A stretch of 64,000 nt of DNA, from NCBI RefSeq assembly GCF_001444505.1, contig NZ_LNDJ01000001.1:85862-149861 (forward strand), written 5' to 3'. The stretch is from Psychrobacter piscatorii. Lineage in GTDB: Bacteria; Pseudomonadota; Gammaproteobacteria; Pseudomonadales; Moraxellaceae. How positions within the stretch are numbered: position 1 is the first letter of the stretch; every line of letters begins with the position of its first letter. A model generated the notes under the pieces. It searched no databases, was not told the DNA's origin, and saw only the letters and a program-made list of their open reading frames with translations. Below, piece by piece: positions 8,683 through 18,097 of the stretch. A program made the position numbers and the translations under genes.

Positions 8683-9516
8683 ATGTGTATTGTCGCCATT
8701 GCTTGGCAGTTATTTGACGAGCTGCCATTAGTACTCTTGTCCAATCGCGATGAGTTTTTGCAGCGTCCGACGGAGCCTCTGCACCAATGGGCCGATCAGG
8801 ATATCTATGCAGGGCGTGATAAGCAAAGTGGCGGTACGTGGTTGGGTATCCATCAGCAAGCGTTACAAACGCAAAGTTCGGAATATTATGAACAAAATGG
8901 ACGCTGGGCCGCCGTATTGAACTTTCGTGATGGCGTGCAGGCAGGTATTAATGAGCGTTCTCGTGGTGAATTGGTCACGCGTTTTTTGACCGGTACGCTC
9001 AGTCCGATGGCGTTTGCACGGCAGATTGAATTACAAGCTTATGCGGGTTTCAATCTGATTATTGGTGACGCTAGGCAAGCAGTCATTGTTAATAACCGCG
9101 GTCATGCCCCCACGCCGCTACATGCAGGATTACATGTGATTTCAAACGGTCAGCCAGAGGACAGCTGGTTTAAGACCGAGCGGTTGCGTGGGCGTTTACG
9201 CCAAGAAGTGCTACCGCTAATTGCCGAGGACAGCGCGGCTAGCTACTGGCAAGCAGCTGCATTCAATGTGCTGTCAGATAATACCAAGGCACCGGATGAT
9301 CAGTTGCCAGATACAGGGATGAGCACTGAGCTTGAACAGACCTTATCCTCTGTCTATATTGAGCCTGTGAGCTTTGGCAATGCTGACATCAGCAAGCCTA
9401 CTTATGGAACACGAACCCAGAGTATTTTGACCTTGAGCAAAAATGGCGGGGTAGATTCAGAGATCACCGCTCACATTGTCAGTCGAGAGTATCCACATTC
9501 AGTGGCTAGTGAGTAA
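8683..9516 (+). CDS. NRDE / TANGO2-like protein
   Basis: A 277-residue cytosolic protein of the NRDE family, the bacterial relatives of TANGO2. The family motif is visible at the N-terminus: MCIVAIAW with Cys2, then LLSNRDEFLQRPT. Cys2 would become N-terminal after methionine removal, and the fold is related to Ntn hydrolases, but the substrate is unknown; eukaryotic TANGO2 is linked to haem and lipid metabolism. GRDKQSGGTWLGI and ERSRGELVTRFL are further family landmarks. The start has AAGGAAT 4-5 nt upstream. It ends in a strong terminator shared with rppH. Confidence 0.85.
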   Translation: MCIVAIAWQLFDELPLVLLSNRDEFLQRPTEPLHQWADQDIYAGRDKQSGGTWLGIHQQALQTQSSEYYEQNGRWAAVLNFRDGVQAGINERSRGELVTRFLTGTLSPMAFARQIELQAYAGFNLIIGDARQAVIVNNRGHAPTPLHAGLHVISNGQPEDSWFKTERLRGRLRQEVLPLIAEDSAASYWQAAAFNVLSDNTKAPDDQLPDTGMSTELEQTLSSVYIEPVSFGNADISKPTYGTRTQSILTLSKNGGVDSEITAHIVSREYPHSVASE

Positions 9517-9594
9517 AAACTTATTATTCAATGTCAGTGATAACTTCTACTGATTTCACGAGAACCTATACATCATTATTAAAACCATTCACAC

Positions 9595-9627
9595 AAAAAA
9601 GCCTGCATCACTGGATACAGGCTTTTT
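9595..9627. terminator. Bidirectional terminator, NRDE gene / rppH
   Basis: An A-run (9595-9600), the stem GCCTG...CAGGC (9601-9622) and a T-run (9623-9627) form a hairpin that works in both directions between convergent genes. With one mismatch the stem extends to nine pairs around the loop ACTG. Confidence 0.9.
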
Positions 9628-9662
9628 GTAATATGACAAACAATAAAAGTACGTTTTACTGA

Positions 9663-10184
9663 TTAAGACTGAATCAAATGATTGCTTTGCTCAGGCAAGA
9701 TCAGCTCTTGCTTTAAGGGTAGCTCACGTACCAGCTCTTGTAGGGCGCGACGATACACGCCTCGTTTGAAGTGAATCACTTGTCCGAGTGGATACCAGTA
9801 GCTGACCCATTGCCAATGGTCAAATTCAGGTTTCCCTTCATCAAAGCGGATGTGTTGGGTATTCGGCTCATCTAAGCGTAGCAAAAACCATTTTTGTTTT
9901 TGCCCAATACATAAGGGGTGCTGGCCATGGCGTACGTAACGTTTTGGCAGACGATAGCGCAGCCAGTCTTGAGTGACTGCCAATAAGTCCACATGACGCG
10001 GGTGTAAACCGACCTCTTCCCAGAGCTCGCGATACATTGCATCCATCGGCGTCTCCCCGCGGTCGATACCACCCTGCGGAAATTGCCAAGCGTTGTGACC
10101 AATACGTTTTGCCCACAGAACCTGCCCTTGTGTATTTGCCAAGATGATGCCGACATTGGCGCGAAAGCCGTCTGCATCTATCAT
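9663..10184 (-). CDS. rppH: RNA pyrophosphohydrolase RppH
   Basis: RppH removes pyrophosphate from the 5' triphosphate end of mRNAs, triggering RNase E dependent decay. The 173-residue protein opens [17 protein letters not shown], as in E. coli RppH. It carries a full Nudix box from [20 protein letters not shown] through VGL (38-60), whose glutamates bind the metal. Downstream landmarks LRYRLPKRY and [13 protein letters not shown] match the family. The length is usual. It is monocistronic, with its own terminator shared with the convergent NRDE gene. Confidence 0.95.
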   Translation of the reverse strand: MIDADGFRANVGIILANTQGQVLWAKRIGHNAWQFPQGGIDRGETPMDAMYRELWEEVGLHPRHVDLLAVTQDWLRYRLPKRYVRHGQHPLCIGQKQKWFLLRLDEPNTQHIRFDEGKPEFDHWQWVSYWYPLGQVIHFKRGVYRRALQELVRELPLKQELILPEQSNHLIQS

Positions 10185-10635
10185 GACTAAACCTTTTTAA
10201 TTTGTTTAAAAATAGCCTGTTTTCATCTGATACTGCGATAGCAATCATAATTATTATAAGGTGATGGTTATCAATATCAGCTAAAAACAAGATTCATTAC
10301 CGTCATTAAACCAAGAAACAAGCAGAATGTGTAACAGTATTTTGCTATAAAATGTTTCACGAGTTTTACCTTTTAAAATCAATTATTTATAAACAGACTT
10401 TTGTGGGTTTTTCAAATAAAAATTTGATAAATATCGATGCGAGTAACGATAGCTTCATAGTGCTCAAATCATTTATTGAAGAAGAGAATAAAACCAAGAA
10501 ATTGTTTTCTCACGACACGATAGCCAAACAATGGCTTTATCAAATCTTGCTTTGGCTTATGCTACACTAGCCAAGCTGCATATATTTCAAACAATAAAAA
10601 TAGGCTTATGCCAATTACAGTAAGGAACATTTACA
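10185..10635. other. AT-rich intergenic region upstream of the OsmC gene
   Basis: 451 bases between the divergent rppH and OsmC genes. The notable structures are two short dyads: AGCCA-N5-TGGCT near 10522-10536 and TTGGCT-N11-AGCCAA at 10552-10574. Both share the half-site AGCCA. They lie just ahead of the OsmC gene and could be operator sites. A short open frame inside (10352-10570) has no ribosome binding site and I do not call it. Confidence 0.4.
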
Positions 10636-11049
10636 ATGTCAGAATCAAAAGCAAGCGTTACATGGCAAGAGAACAAAGCGTTCATGGGCGTGTCACCGTC
10701 AGGACACAATGTACAAATCGATGCGGACAAAGAAAAAGGCTCAAGCCCAATGGAGCTAGTCTTACTAGGGCTGGGTGGTTGTGCCAGCTACGATGTGGTG
10801 TCAATCCTCCAAAAGTCGCGTCAAGATGTCACGGATGTACGCTGTGAGCTGACCGCCAAGCGCGCCGAAACTGTACCAGCTGTTTATACCGATATTCATC
10901 TGCATTTTGTAGTCACAGGTCAAGACATCAAAGACAAACAGGTCGAAAAGGCCATTCATCTATCAGCAGAGAAGTACTGCTCAGCCAGTCGCATGCTAGT
11001 CGCAGGTGGGGTCAATATTACCCATGATTTTGAAGTGATTGCAGGTTAA
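10636..11049 (+). CDS. OsmC family protein (predicted peroxidase)
   Basis: A 137-residue OsmC/Ohr superfamily protein. These cytosolic dimers reduce organic hydroperoxides using two cysteines. Here Cys49 (in LLGLGGCASYDV) and Cys115 (in AEKYCSASRML) sit at the expected positions. The sequence is closest in character to the YhfA branch rather than to Ohr; in that branch function is less certain. AAGGAAC precedes the ATG. The next gene starts 11 nt after its stop, so the two are probably co-transcribed. Confidence 0.85.
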   Translation: MSESKASVTWQENKAFMGVSPSGHNVQIDADKEKGSSPMELVLLGLGGCASYDVVSILQKSRQDVTDVRCELTAKRAETVPAVYTDIHLHFVVTGQDIKDKQVEKAIHLSAEKYCSASRMLVAGGVNITHDFEVIAG

Positions 11050-11060
11050 GGATTTATACG

Positions 11061-11489
11061 ATGATCAGTGCATTTTTTGACTTGGTTTCTGATAAAGTGG
11101 CGTCTGCCATCTGGGCGATGGTGGTAGCGAGCTTACTGCCATGGGCTGTATCAATAATGGCAAAAGTATCTGGCGGCTTTAGGGTCAGAAATAATGCACA
11201 TCCTCGCGATTTTTTTCAGCACACAACTGGAATGGCTGCACGTGCCAATGCTGCGCAGCAAAATAGCTATGAAACTCTGCCAGTGTTTTTGGCGGCCGTG
11301 TTGGTGGCCATGCTGTTCTTTGTACCACAATCGATCATTAATGTGTTGGCATGGCTGTATGTGATCATTCGAATTGGTTATTGCACCGCTTATATCACCA
11401 ACTTATCGACGTTTCGCTCTATTCTCTGGGTGCTATCCATGGCATGCTGTCTGATGCTGTTTTATCTGGCGATACGAGTCAGTGTATAG
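11061..11489 (+). CDS. MAPEG family inner-membrane protein
   Basis: A 142-residue integral membrane protein with four hydrophobic segments. The family signature is around the second helix: RAxxAQQNSYETLPVFLAAV, the MAPEG Asn-Glu motif that in eukaryotic members belongs to the glutathione-binding site. The bacterial proteins have no settled role. It follows the OsmC gene by 11 nt, so the pair may act together in handling lipid or thiol peroxides, which is inference from context. Confidence 0.8.
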   Translation: MISAFFDLVSDKVASAIWAMVVASLLPWAVSIMAKVSGGFRVRNNAHPRDFFQHTTGMAARANAAQQNSYETLPVFLAAVLVAMLFFVPQSIINVLAWLYVIIRIGYCTAYITNLSTFRSILWVLSMACCLMLFYLAIRVSV

Positions 11490-11538
11490 CGTTACCCGTC
11501 TATATTTACCAAGTAGACCACATATGATCAGGTGATTA

Positions 11539-12570
11539 TTATTGTACGCTTGCTTGTAGTGCATTGATAATCACCGCTTTGTTTTTCTCTCGCTTGATAC
11601 TTTCCCACACTGTTTGCGCCTCAGCATAGCCTTTGGTGAGCATCCCTAACCACTGTTTATAACGCCCAACCAATACCACATCATTCTTTGCCTCACCTTC
11701 CAAAAACTTAACTTGATGGGCGATCAAATCTTGCCATAGCAAGGTTGCCGTGTTTTTTCCGCTGTCATCATGATTTTCAGTATAGTTATCGACTTGCGCA
11801 ACCAAATCAGGTCGTGTGACTGCGCCGCGACCTAACATGAGATGTGACGTGCCTGCTTGCATCATACAGTCATTTGCTTGCGCTGCGCTCCATATCTCGC
11901 CATTGGCAATCACAGGAATATCAAGTGCATTAAAACTTTGGATTTTGTCCCAATAGGCAGGCGGCTTATAACCTTGGGTTTTGGTGCGTGCATGGATAGT
12001 GAGCCAATCAGCGCCACTAGCAGCAATCGCGCCGCGAATATCATCCATGCGCGAGGTGTCGGTATAGCCCAAGCGAATCTTGGCCGAGACAGGAATATGA
12101 GCAGGAACGGCTTCACGTACCGCACTGATAATCTGATACATGGTTTCGGGTTCATCAAGCAGCACCGAGCCGCCGCGATGGCTATTAACGGTCTTAGCAG
12201 GGCAACCAAAATTGATATCAATCGCAGGCGCGCCAAGCTCGGCAGCATAAGTGGCGTTTTCTGCCATCAGCTGCGCGTCGCTACCCAAAAGCTGCACATG
12301 AATGGGCGTGCCGGAGGCGGTTTTGGCATTGTGATGTAACTCTGGTGCGTATTTATAAAACACATGGGCTGGCAAGACATGCTGGGTGATACGAATAAAT
12401 TCACTGACTGACCAATCATAGGGACGACCTAAGTCTGCTGCAATTTGCGTTAAAATTTGGCGCATCAGTGGATCGGTCAAACCTTCCATGGGTGCGAGGA
12501 GTCGGACGGGATTGGCAAATAACTGATGCATGGTATTTTGACGTGCTTGGTGTTGCTGAATATTATTCAT
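11539..12570 (-). CDS. dusC: tRNA-dihydrouridine(16) synthase DusC
   Basis: DusC reduces U16 in the D-loop of tRNAs using FMN and NADPH. The 343-residue protein has the FMN-binding opening RLLAPMEGLTDPLMR (23-37), the subclass landmark VSEFIRIT (55-62) and the active-site motif INFGCPAKTVN (119-129) with catalytic Cys123. VSEFIR-T and CPAKTVN point to DusC rather than DusA or DusB. A second ATG 14 codons in (MHQLFANP) could be the true start, because neither has a strong Shine-Dalgarno. It lies 75 nt after a helicase gene on the same strand, possibly in one transcript. Confidence 0.92.
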   Translation of the reverse strand: MNNIQQHQARQNTMHQLFANPVRLLAPMEGLTDPLMRQILTQIAADLGRPYDWSVSEFIRITQHVLPAHVFYKYAPELHHNAKTASGTPIHVQLLGSDAQLMAENATYAAELGAPAIDINFGCPAKTVNSHRGGSVLLDEPETMYQIISAVREAVPAHIPVSAKIRLGYTDTSRMDDIRGAIAASGADWLTIHARTKTQGYKPPAYWDKIQSFNALDIPVIANGEIWSAAQANDCMMQAGTSHLMLGRGAVTRPDLVAQVDNYTENHDDSGKNTATLLWQDLIAHQVKFLEGEAKNDVVLVGRYKQWLGMLTKGYAEAQTVWESIKREKNKAVIINALQASVQ

Positions 12571-12645
12571 ACTTGTGATGCACTGTTAAAAGGTCGTTAT
12601 AATGTGAAGTGGATTGAGGCGTTAGGTTGGCAACCAAAAAAGTGG

Positions 12646-14145
12646 TTAAGTATTGCCAAAAATCACTTTTTTCCCTGTCTGCAATCCTGATATCAAGTCT
12701 TTAATATTATGAATGTCCAAATTGCTCTGGGCACGGGTACAAGCAACATAAAGCAGGCGCAGCTCTTCTGGGCTTATCTTGACTGCGTTGGTGGTCACAT
12801 CGTAGTAAAAATCATCATCTAGTTGTACTTTGCCCCATTCAAGCCCTTTGGCTTTATGCGCGGTAGAGATGACATAGTCGGCATTTTCAATACTGGTGAG
12901 ACTATTGACCGCTTGGCTTAGTACATTAGTGCCGTGATCATCGACCAGTTTGACTAGTGTTTTGAGATCGCTACCCTCGTTGGTTTCAGCATACTCTTGT
13001 ACATCACCCCAATTATAGAAATAAGCCAGCTCGGGCACCCCGTAAGCCGATCTGCCATTTTTTAAGTTCTCCGCTGCTTGGCAGAATTTGAGCATGCGAT
13101 CAGTATCTGCTTGTAGCGCTACACGGTGCCCGTGCTTTAACCCGGTCAATAATTGCGACATCGCCGCAGCATTGGTACGGCAGAGAATGGCGTCTTTTTT
13201 ACTATGTACCATTCCCTTATCGGTAGAGGACTGTTTGTTCGGATTGCCCTTTAGCGGTACGTCTTCTTGCAGCGCTTTTAGTAAAGTATTGGCCACTTCT
13301 GCAATCGGCTCACCAAAGCGAAAGGATTGCGTTAATAACGTCTGTGGCAATGGCAGTTTTTTCATTGCATTCACAGCGCCGCGCCATTCATAAATCTGCT
13401 GGTGCGCATCGCCCACATAGATGACTTGTCTTGATTGCTGGGTCAAGATACCCATCATTAATGGATCAGCATCTTGCGCCTCGTCAAACAAAATAAAGTC
13501 CGCAGGGATGCTCGGCTTGGACAATGCCCACAGCTTGAGATAAATATCATGACCAATGCCCGCAGGATGACGCGCATCAATCGACTGTAGCCAGCGCTGC
13601 TCAACGGCAGGGTAGAGCATCTCGCGTAATTGCTCGGCGTCTGAATCATCGAGCCAGCTTGGAAACAGTATGTGCCTTGGCGCAGGGTAGCTGGCATGTG
13701 TACTACAAAAATTACTCACTGCGTCACTGACGAATCGAGACAACCGTGCTGGTGTCAGCGTAATGTATTTATTAACCCCATCCATTTGCCGACGGACTTG
13801 CACAGGTTGCAAGCCCAAATCATCACCCAGACGCTTAGGTGAAAATCGCGGTAGAGATAGCTTGGCGGTAATATCACGCGCGACATGACGGTAGGCCAGC
13901 GAGTGAAAAGTGCGGCATTCTACATGCGGTGGAAACTTGGAACGAGCATCATTGGCAATCGCTTTGTTAAAGGCCAGATACAGTCCGCGACCTCGCAAGC
14001 GCTCACCGATTAGCTTGAGTGTCGTGGTCTTACCAGCGCCTGCGTACGCCACCACTTTAAATGATTTTTGGTCCATCGCCATATTCAGCGCGGCGAGCTG
14101 CTCATCAGTGGGATCGCTCATATAAGCTGGCATCGATGCGGACAT
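12646..14145 (-). CDS. UvrD-like superfamily 1 helicase
   Basis: A 499-residue single-stranded DNA translocase/helicase of superfamily 1. I start it at 14145 (MSASMPAYMSDPTDEQ), which has AGGTAG at a suitable distance; the in-frame extension to 14202 looks spurious. Motifs in order: Q-motif-like DEQLAALN, Walker A YAGAGKTT (34-41), the Ia region LYLAFNKAIAND, DEAQDAD (motif II), GDAHQQIYEWRGA (motif III), QSFRFG (motif IV) and STAHKAKGLEW plus LLYVACTRAQ (V and VI). It is shorter than UvrD or Rep and resembles the compact helicases related to eukaryotic FBH1. A role in DNA repair is inferred from the family. Confidence 0.82.
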   Translation of the reverse strand: MSASMPAYMSDPTDEQLAALNMAMDQKSFKVVAYAGAGKTTTLKLIGERLRGRGLYLAFNKAIANDARSKFPPHVECRTFHSLAYRHVARDITAKLSLPRFSPKRLGDDLGLQPVQVRRQMDGVNKYITLTPARLSRFVSDAVSNFCSTHASYPAPRHILFPSWLDDSDAEQLREMLYPAVEQRWLQSIDARHPAGIGHDIYLKLWALSKPSIPADFILFDEAQDADPLMMGILTQQSRQVIYVGDAHQQIYEWRGAVNAMKKLPLPQTLLTQSFRFGEPIAEVANTLLKALQEDVPLKGNPNKQSSTDKGMVHSKKDAILCRTNAAAMSQLLTGLKHGHRVALQADTDRMLKFCQAAENLKNGRSAYGVPELAYFYNWGDVQEYAETNEGSDLKTLVKLVDDHGTNVLSQAVNSLTSIENADYVISTAHKAKGLEWGKVQLDDDFYYDVTTNAVKISPEELRLLYVACTRAQSNLDIHNIKDLISGLQTGKKVIFGNT

Positions 14146-14307
14146 AATAAAGCTACCTAAATACAAGAAGTGATTAAAAACACAAGGGGCAAAAAAAGCC
14201 ACTGGATAAACAATGGCTCATAGATGGTGGTACTCAATCGTGACAATAAGCACTAAGCTTACGCGTGGGGCAAGAAGAAAACAAGATAAGTCAGACGGGT
14301 AAATGCT

Positions 14308-15195
14308 TTATTCTTTGACTGTTGATATCAGGTCAGTGCTAGGTTCTTCTTTGATCAAGATTTTAGCCAAAAATAACCCAAGCTCAAACAGTAACCACAT
14401 CGGGATTGCTAGCATCAGCATCGATACCCCGTCAGGCGGCGTGACCACGGCAGCCACAGCAAAACAGCCCACAATGATATAACGACGCTTTTCCTCTAGA
14501 CTCTGAATGGAGACAATCCCTGCCAATATCAATAGCAAGGTCACAACTGGAATCTCAAAGGTCAAGCCAAACACCATAAATAGCTTTAAAGCAAAACTCA
14601 GATAACTGTCGATATCGGTCATCGGTAGTACGTTTTGTGGGGCAAATAGAATAAAAAACTTTAAGACGCCTTTGAGCACAATAAAATAAGAAAACGCCAC
14701 ACCTGCATAAAACAAAAATATAGAAGACAGCAGCACTGGGATAGCGATTCTTTTTTCTTTTTTATATAAACCTGGCGCAACAAATGACCAAATTTGATAA
14801 AGGATATAAGGCATCGCCAAAAAGGCAGCAACAAAAACCGTCAAACGTATCGGTGCCATAAAGTTCGAGGTGATATCTGTGGCAATCATGGTCGAATTGG
14901 CAGGCAACTGTGCCACCAACGGATCTGATAAAAAGTTATACAGCTCACGTGAGTAACCGACCAATCCCAAAAATATGATCAAAACAGCCACGCATATTTT
15001 AATTAAATGGCGGCGTAGCTCAATCAAATGCTCAGTGATAGGCATATCGCCCAATGCGCTTAAAACATCCTCTGATGATTCATTTTGAGTGCTATCAGTT
15101 GTTGCTTTATCGTCTTGATTAATGCCATTTAAAGCAGGAATATCTGAATCAGTGAGTTTTTCTTGGCGGCTTTTCTTGCGTTTGAGTAGTTGCAT
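14308..15195 (-). CDS. tatC: Sec-independent translocase subunit TatC
   Basis: TatC is the core inner-membrane receptor that binds twin-arginine signal peptides together with TatB. The 295-residue protein carries a polar N-terminal extension of ~50 residues. The conserved opening is then PITEHLIELRRHL, with the essential Glu and Arg residues. Six membrane segments follow, with YQIWSFVAPGLYKKEKR in the first cytoplasmic loop and VTPPDGVSMLMLAIPMW late in the chain. Its ATG overlaps the tatB stop by one base (TGATG), implying coupled translation. It is the last gene of hisIE-tatABC. Confidence 0.95.
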   Translation of the reverse strand: MQLLKRKKSRQEKLTDSDIPALNGINQDDKATTDSTQNESSEDVLSALGDMPITEHLIELRRHLIKICVAVLIIFLGLVGYSRELYNFLSDPLVAQLPANSTMIATDITSNFMAPIRLTVFVAAFLAMPYILYQIWSFVAPGLYKKEKRIAIPVLLSSIFLFYAGVAFSYFIVLKGVLKFFILFAPQNVLPMTDIDSYLSFALKLFMVFGLTFEIPVVTLLLILAGIVSIQSLEEKRRYIIVGCFAVAAVVTPPDGVSMLMLAIPMWLLFELGLFLAKILIKEEPSTDLISTVKE

Positions 15196-15854
15196 CAGTC
15201 AGTCCCCTGCTTATTATCAGAAGTCTGCGTACTTACCGAGCTATTTAGTAAGGTATCGGCTTTATAGTTCGGTAGATAAGGTGGCATTGGGAGGCGACGA
15301 GCTTTATCGTAAGCACCCAAACGGAACCACATATTTTCCCACGGTCGGGTATTAAGGATTTGAGTAACGGGCGCGGCCATATCACTATCATCATTGCTGT
15401 TACCGTGCTTTGATAACTGACCCTTCTCTAAAGTATCTTGGGGCTCGTCAGTTGCGTAAGAGTAGTCGAATGCTTTTGGTGTGGGTGATTGCTGATGGTT
15501 TTTTGTGCCGTCAGCTTTGTTATCTCTATCACTCGCTACCGCTTCATTCGAGGTTTTTATAGAATGGTTTTGTGAGCTTTCAAAAGCCTTCATATTGCCG
15601 CGCATCTCCGCCATCTCACGCCTCATATCGGCTTCGGTTTGACGAATTTTGGCCAGCTCTTTTTGCATTTGTTGGCGTGTCTCAGCCAAGTCTAGCTCGG
15701 CCTCTATTTCAGACTGTAATGTGGAGACGGTGCGGCGAATTTTGGCATACCATTGCCCAGCCGTACGCGCTGCCTGTGGCAGTTTTTCTGGGCCCAAGAC
15801 GATTAGGGCGATTACGCCAAAGAGAAGTAGTTCAGAAAACCCGATATCAAACAT
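15195..15854 (-). CDS. tatB: Sec-independent translocase subunit TatB
   Basis: TatB forms the substrate receptor with TatC. The 219-residue protein begins MFDIGFSELLLFGVIALIVL, followed by GPEKLPQAAR: the membrane helix, hinge Gly-Pro and amphipathic helix typical of TatB. A coiled-coil region (about 40-95) and a long polar tail rich in Asp, Asn, Gln and Ser follow; the tail is longer than in E. coli TatB. It starts 26 nt after tatA and overlaps tatC by one base. Confidence 0.95.
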   Translation of the reverse strand: MFDIGFSELLLFGVIALIVLGPEKLPQAARTAGQWYAKIRRTVSTLQSEIEAELDLAETRQQMQKELAKIRQTEADMRREMAEMRGNMKAFESSQNHSIKTSNEAVASDRDNKADGTKNHQQSPTPKAFDYSYATDEPQDTLEKGQLSKHGNSNDDSDMAAPVTQILNTRPWENMWFRLGAYDKARRLPMPPYLPNYKADTLLNSSVSTQTSDNKQGTD

Positions 15855-15880
15855 AATGGTCCGATGTCACTGTCTAGATG

Positions 15881-16123
15881 CTATACATTATGCTTGTCAT
15901 CAACCTTAGTGGTTGTTGGGCGCTCGTCGGTATGGGCCGTGCCATCATGGTCAAGCACCACGCGTTTTTTGGCATGCTCTGTATTTTCATCTTTGACCGC
16001 TTCTTTAAAGCCTTTAACCGCACTGCCCAAATCTTTGCCAGCGTTTTTTAGTTTTGCAGTGCCAAACACGACAACGACGACGACCAATAGTATCAGCCAA
16101 TGCGTAATAGAAAAACTACCCAT
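15881..16123 (-). CDS. tatA: Sec-independent translocase subunit TatA
   Basis: TatA oligomers form the transient pore of the twin-arginine pathway. The 80-residue protein begins [20 protein letters not shown] followed by [13 protein letters not shown]. This is the usual short helix, the F-G hinge and the amphipathic helix. A charged tail completes it. AAGGAT precedes the ATG. The gene order hisIE-tatA-tatB-tatC is also seen in Pseudomonas. Confidence 0.95.
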   Translation of the reverse strand: MGSFSITHWLILLVVVVVVFGTAKLKNAGKDLGSAVKGFKEAVKDENTEHAKKRVVLDHDGTAHTDERPTTTKVDDKHNV

Positions 16124-16340
16124 AATGGTATCCTTGTGACCTGGTTTTGTGACCTGTTTTTGTGATTTGATTTTCAGTCTTCATATGTCTGCTTTGAATT
16201 GATAAAAGAGTTATGTATCAAAAAAAGCATCACATATAATGCGAGATAAAACAGAGCTATATTATAACCCGCAGTTATTACAAATAGGTGAAATCAACAA
16301 TAATCAAACAGGGTCGATGCTTTTTTTTGTATCTTAATAA

Positions 16341-17177
16341 CTATCTAGCCGCTTTTTCGTCGATACCTGATAAGCCAAACCGTCTACCTAGCTCATTTAG
16401 TACAGCGTCTGATTCTATGTCAAACCATGCCAGTCCGACTAAAGTATGGAACCAGACATCTGCCACTTCATAGATCAGCTCGTGGCGCGCCGCCTCAAAA
16501 GCAGCTTTGTCTTTATTTTCATCACAGTGAGCAAAATCTTTGGCAGCAATGATGCTCTCTGTACTCTCTTCACCGACTTTTTCTAATATTTTATTCAAGC
16601 CTTTAGCGTATAGGCTGGCGACATAAGAGCTGTCGGCATCGGCTTGTTTGCGCTCTGCCAATACCTGATCGAGCCGTTGTAGCACAGAGCCTTTATCGAC
16701 TTGCGCTTGAGTGTTATTAGAGTCGATGGTCGCGCTAGCATTTTCGTTTTCAGCATTGGTGCTAGCAGATTTATCAGAATGATAAATATCCGCAGGGTCT
16801 TTCAATACTTTATCGACTGTCTGCCACTCTGGCGTTGGACCAGTCAAATCTAAACGCTGATAAAAGCAAGACTCGCGGCCTGTATGACAAGCAATACCGC
16901 CCGCTTGAGTCACGCTTAGCACAATCACGTCTGCGTCACAGTCTAGACGAATATCGTGGACGGTTTGCGTATGACCTGATGATTCGCCTTTGTGCCACAA
17001 TTTGCCACGCGAACGCGAAAAATAAACCGCGGTCTGCGTTTGTGCGGTGAGCTGTAATGCGTCTGCATTCATCCAAGCCATCATCAAAATACGGCCTGAC
17101 TTGTGATCTTGAGCAATTGCAGGAATCAAACCATCAGCATTAAAAGTTATGGCAGTCAGCCAAGCAGGTAGAGTCAT
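16341..17177 (-). CDS. hisIE: Bifunctional phosphoribosyl-AMP cyclohydrolase / phosphoribosyl-ATP pyrophosphatase
   Basis: This enzyme performs steps 2 and 3 of histidine synthesis: it hydrolyses PR-ATP to PR-AMP, then opens the adenine ring. The N-terminal HisI domain (about 1-125) shows [29 protein letters not shown] and DCDADVIVL, with the Asp and His/Cys metal sites including [13 protein letters not shown]. The C-terminal HisE domain (about 165-278) has the MazG-like run [19 protein letters not shown] and [17 protein letters not shown] polar linker of about 40 residues rich in Asn, Ser and Asp joins them, longer than usual. No clear Shine-Dalgarno is seen. It sits 217 nt upstream of tatA on the same strand. 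Confidence 0.95.
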   Translation of the reverse strand: MTLPAWLTAITFNADGLIPAIAQDHKSGRILMMAWMNADALQLTAQTQTAVYFSRSRGKLWHKGESSGHTQTVHDIRLDCDADVIVLSVTQAGGIACHTGRESCFYQRLDLTGPTPEWQTVDKVLKDPADIYHSDKSASTNAENENASATIDSNNTQAQVDKGSVLQRLDQVLAERKQADADSSYVASLYAKGLNKILEKVGEESTESIIAAKDFAHCDENKDKAAFEAARHELIYEVADVWFHTLVGLAWFDIESDAVLNELGRRFGLSGIDEKAAR

Positions 17178-17352
17178 AATGTATGTGTCGTCTTATAGTT
17201 AGAGAGTAAAAATATCAATAAGTAATTATACTACTTATGACTGGAGCGAGTTATGATTAGAGCGAGGAGATTGTCTAAAATGCTCTGAAATATGATGTCA
17301 TATGAAAGCTGCGCGAGCATTAAAATGAGAAAGGTGATATTGACTCGCTATT

Positions 17353-17796
17353 TTACAGCCTAAATAAACGAGGATATAGAGCCTCTTTGGTCATGTTATC
17401 GAGCTTAATCACTTTATTGAGATTAAAATCATAATTTCTAAAATGCTGCCGTGCTTTTACGACCGTTTCGCCCGTGTGCATACGGGTAACTTTTATCACT
17501 ATATTACCGCCATTATCATATATTGGCTCAACACCGACTTCAAACAAAAGCTCTTCGCATACTCGTATACGACTCAAAATAACCAACTGCAATGTATCAA
17601 TAATTAAGCCCTGTTTATCTGAATTGATTTCTTTAATACCTTTAGCGTGTAGAAACCTTAGTCGCGCTTCGGACAGAAGGGCAGTCAGAGATTCGATGGT
17701 CACATGCTGTCCCAAGTCGATTTCGGTATGACGCACGCGCATCACTGTCTCAAAAACAAATAAATAATCCTCAAATACCAACTCTTGCTTTGACAC
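17353..17796 (-). CDS. Hot-dog fold acyl-CoA thioesterase family protein
   Basis: A 147-residue protein of the 4-hydroxybenzoyl-CoA thioesterase-like (YbgC-like) hot-dog family. I start it at the GTG at 17796, because AGGAG lies 5 nt upstream; an ATG nine codons earlier has no binding site. The fold signature is VMRVRHTEIDLGQHVTIESL, corresponding to the usual V(R)(Y/H)xEtDxmGhV motif. Here a Gln-His replaces the common Gly-His. Substrate is unknown. It is alone and divergent from rpmI. Confidence 0.7.
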   Translation of the reverse strand: MSKQELVFEDYLFVFETVMRVRHTEIDLGQHVTIESLTALLSEARLRFLHAKGIKEINSDKQGLIIDTLQLVILSRIRVCEELLFEVGVEPIYDNGGNIVIKVTRMHTGETVVKARQHFRNYDFNLNKVIKLDNMTKEALYPRLFRL

Positions 17797-18060
17797 ACTA
17801 TCTCCTAAAGTGGTGGCAAACAATTATGCTACTTATCATGCGATAGGTTGGCAGAATCATAATAATGATGAACAAATAAAAGGCTGTATACACTTAATAA
17901 ATGAGTGTGCTGTCATGACACTCATATTATGATGTAACTTAAGTATCTACTTAAGCACAGCTTCAGCTGACATTCAATCTATTTGGATGAAAATCGACCA
18001 TTTTTATGAGGTTTTTAAGAGCTGCGCTGTAGCGCTATTCATGCTGGCTAACGGTCTTTA

Positions 18061-18097
18061 TTGCCAAGTAAAGGTTAACCAAAACTTTACTTGGCAA
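18061..18097. repeat. 13-bp perfect dyad overlapping the rpmI -35 box
   Basis: TTGCCAAGTAAAG (18061-18073) and CTTTACTTGGCAA (18085-18097) are perfect inverted repeats around an 11-base centre. The right arm contains the -35 hexamer TTGGCA (18091-18096) of the rpmI promoter. No T-run follows. The geometry suits a DNA operator better than a terminator. Confidence 0.6.

Noticed and set aside
10352..10570. A 72-codon open frame before the OsmC gene
   Set aside because: No Shine-Dalgarno, AT-rich, and it overlaps the dyads proposed as operator sites; no domain.
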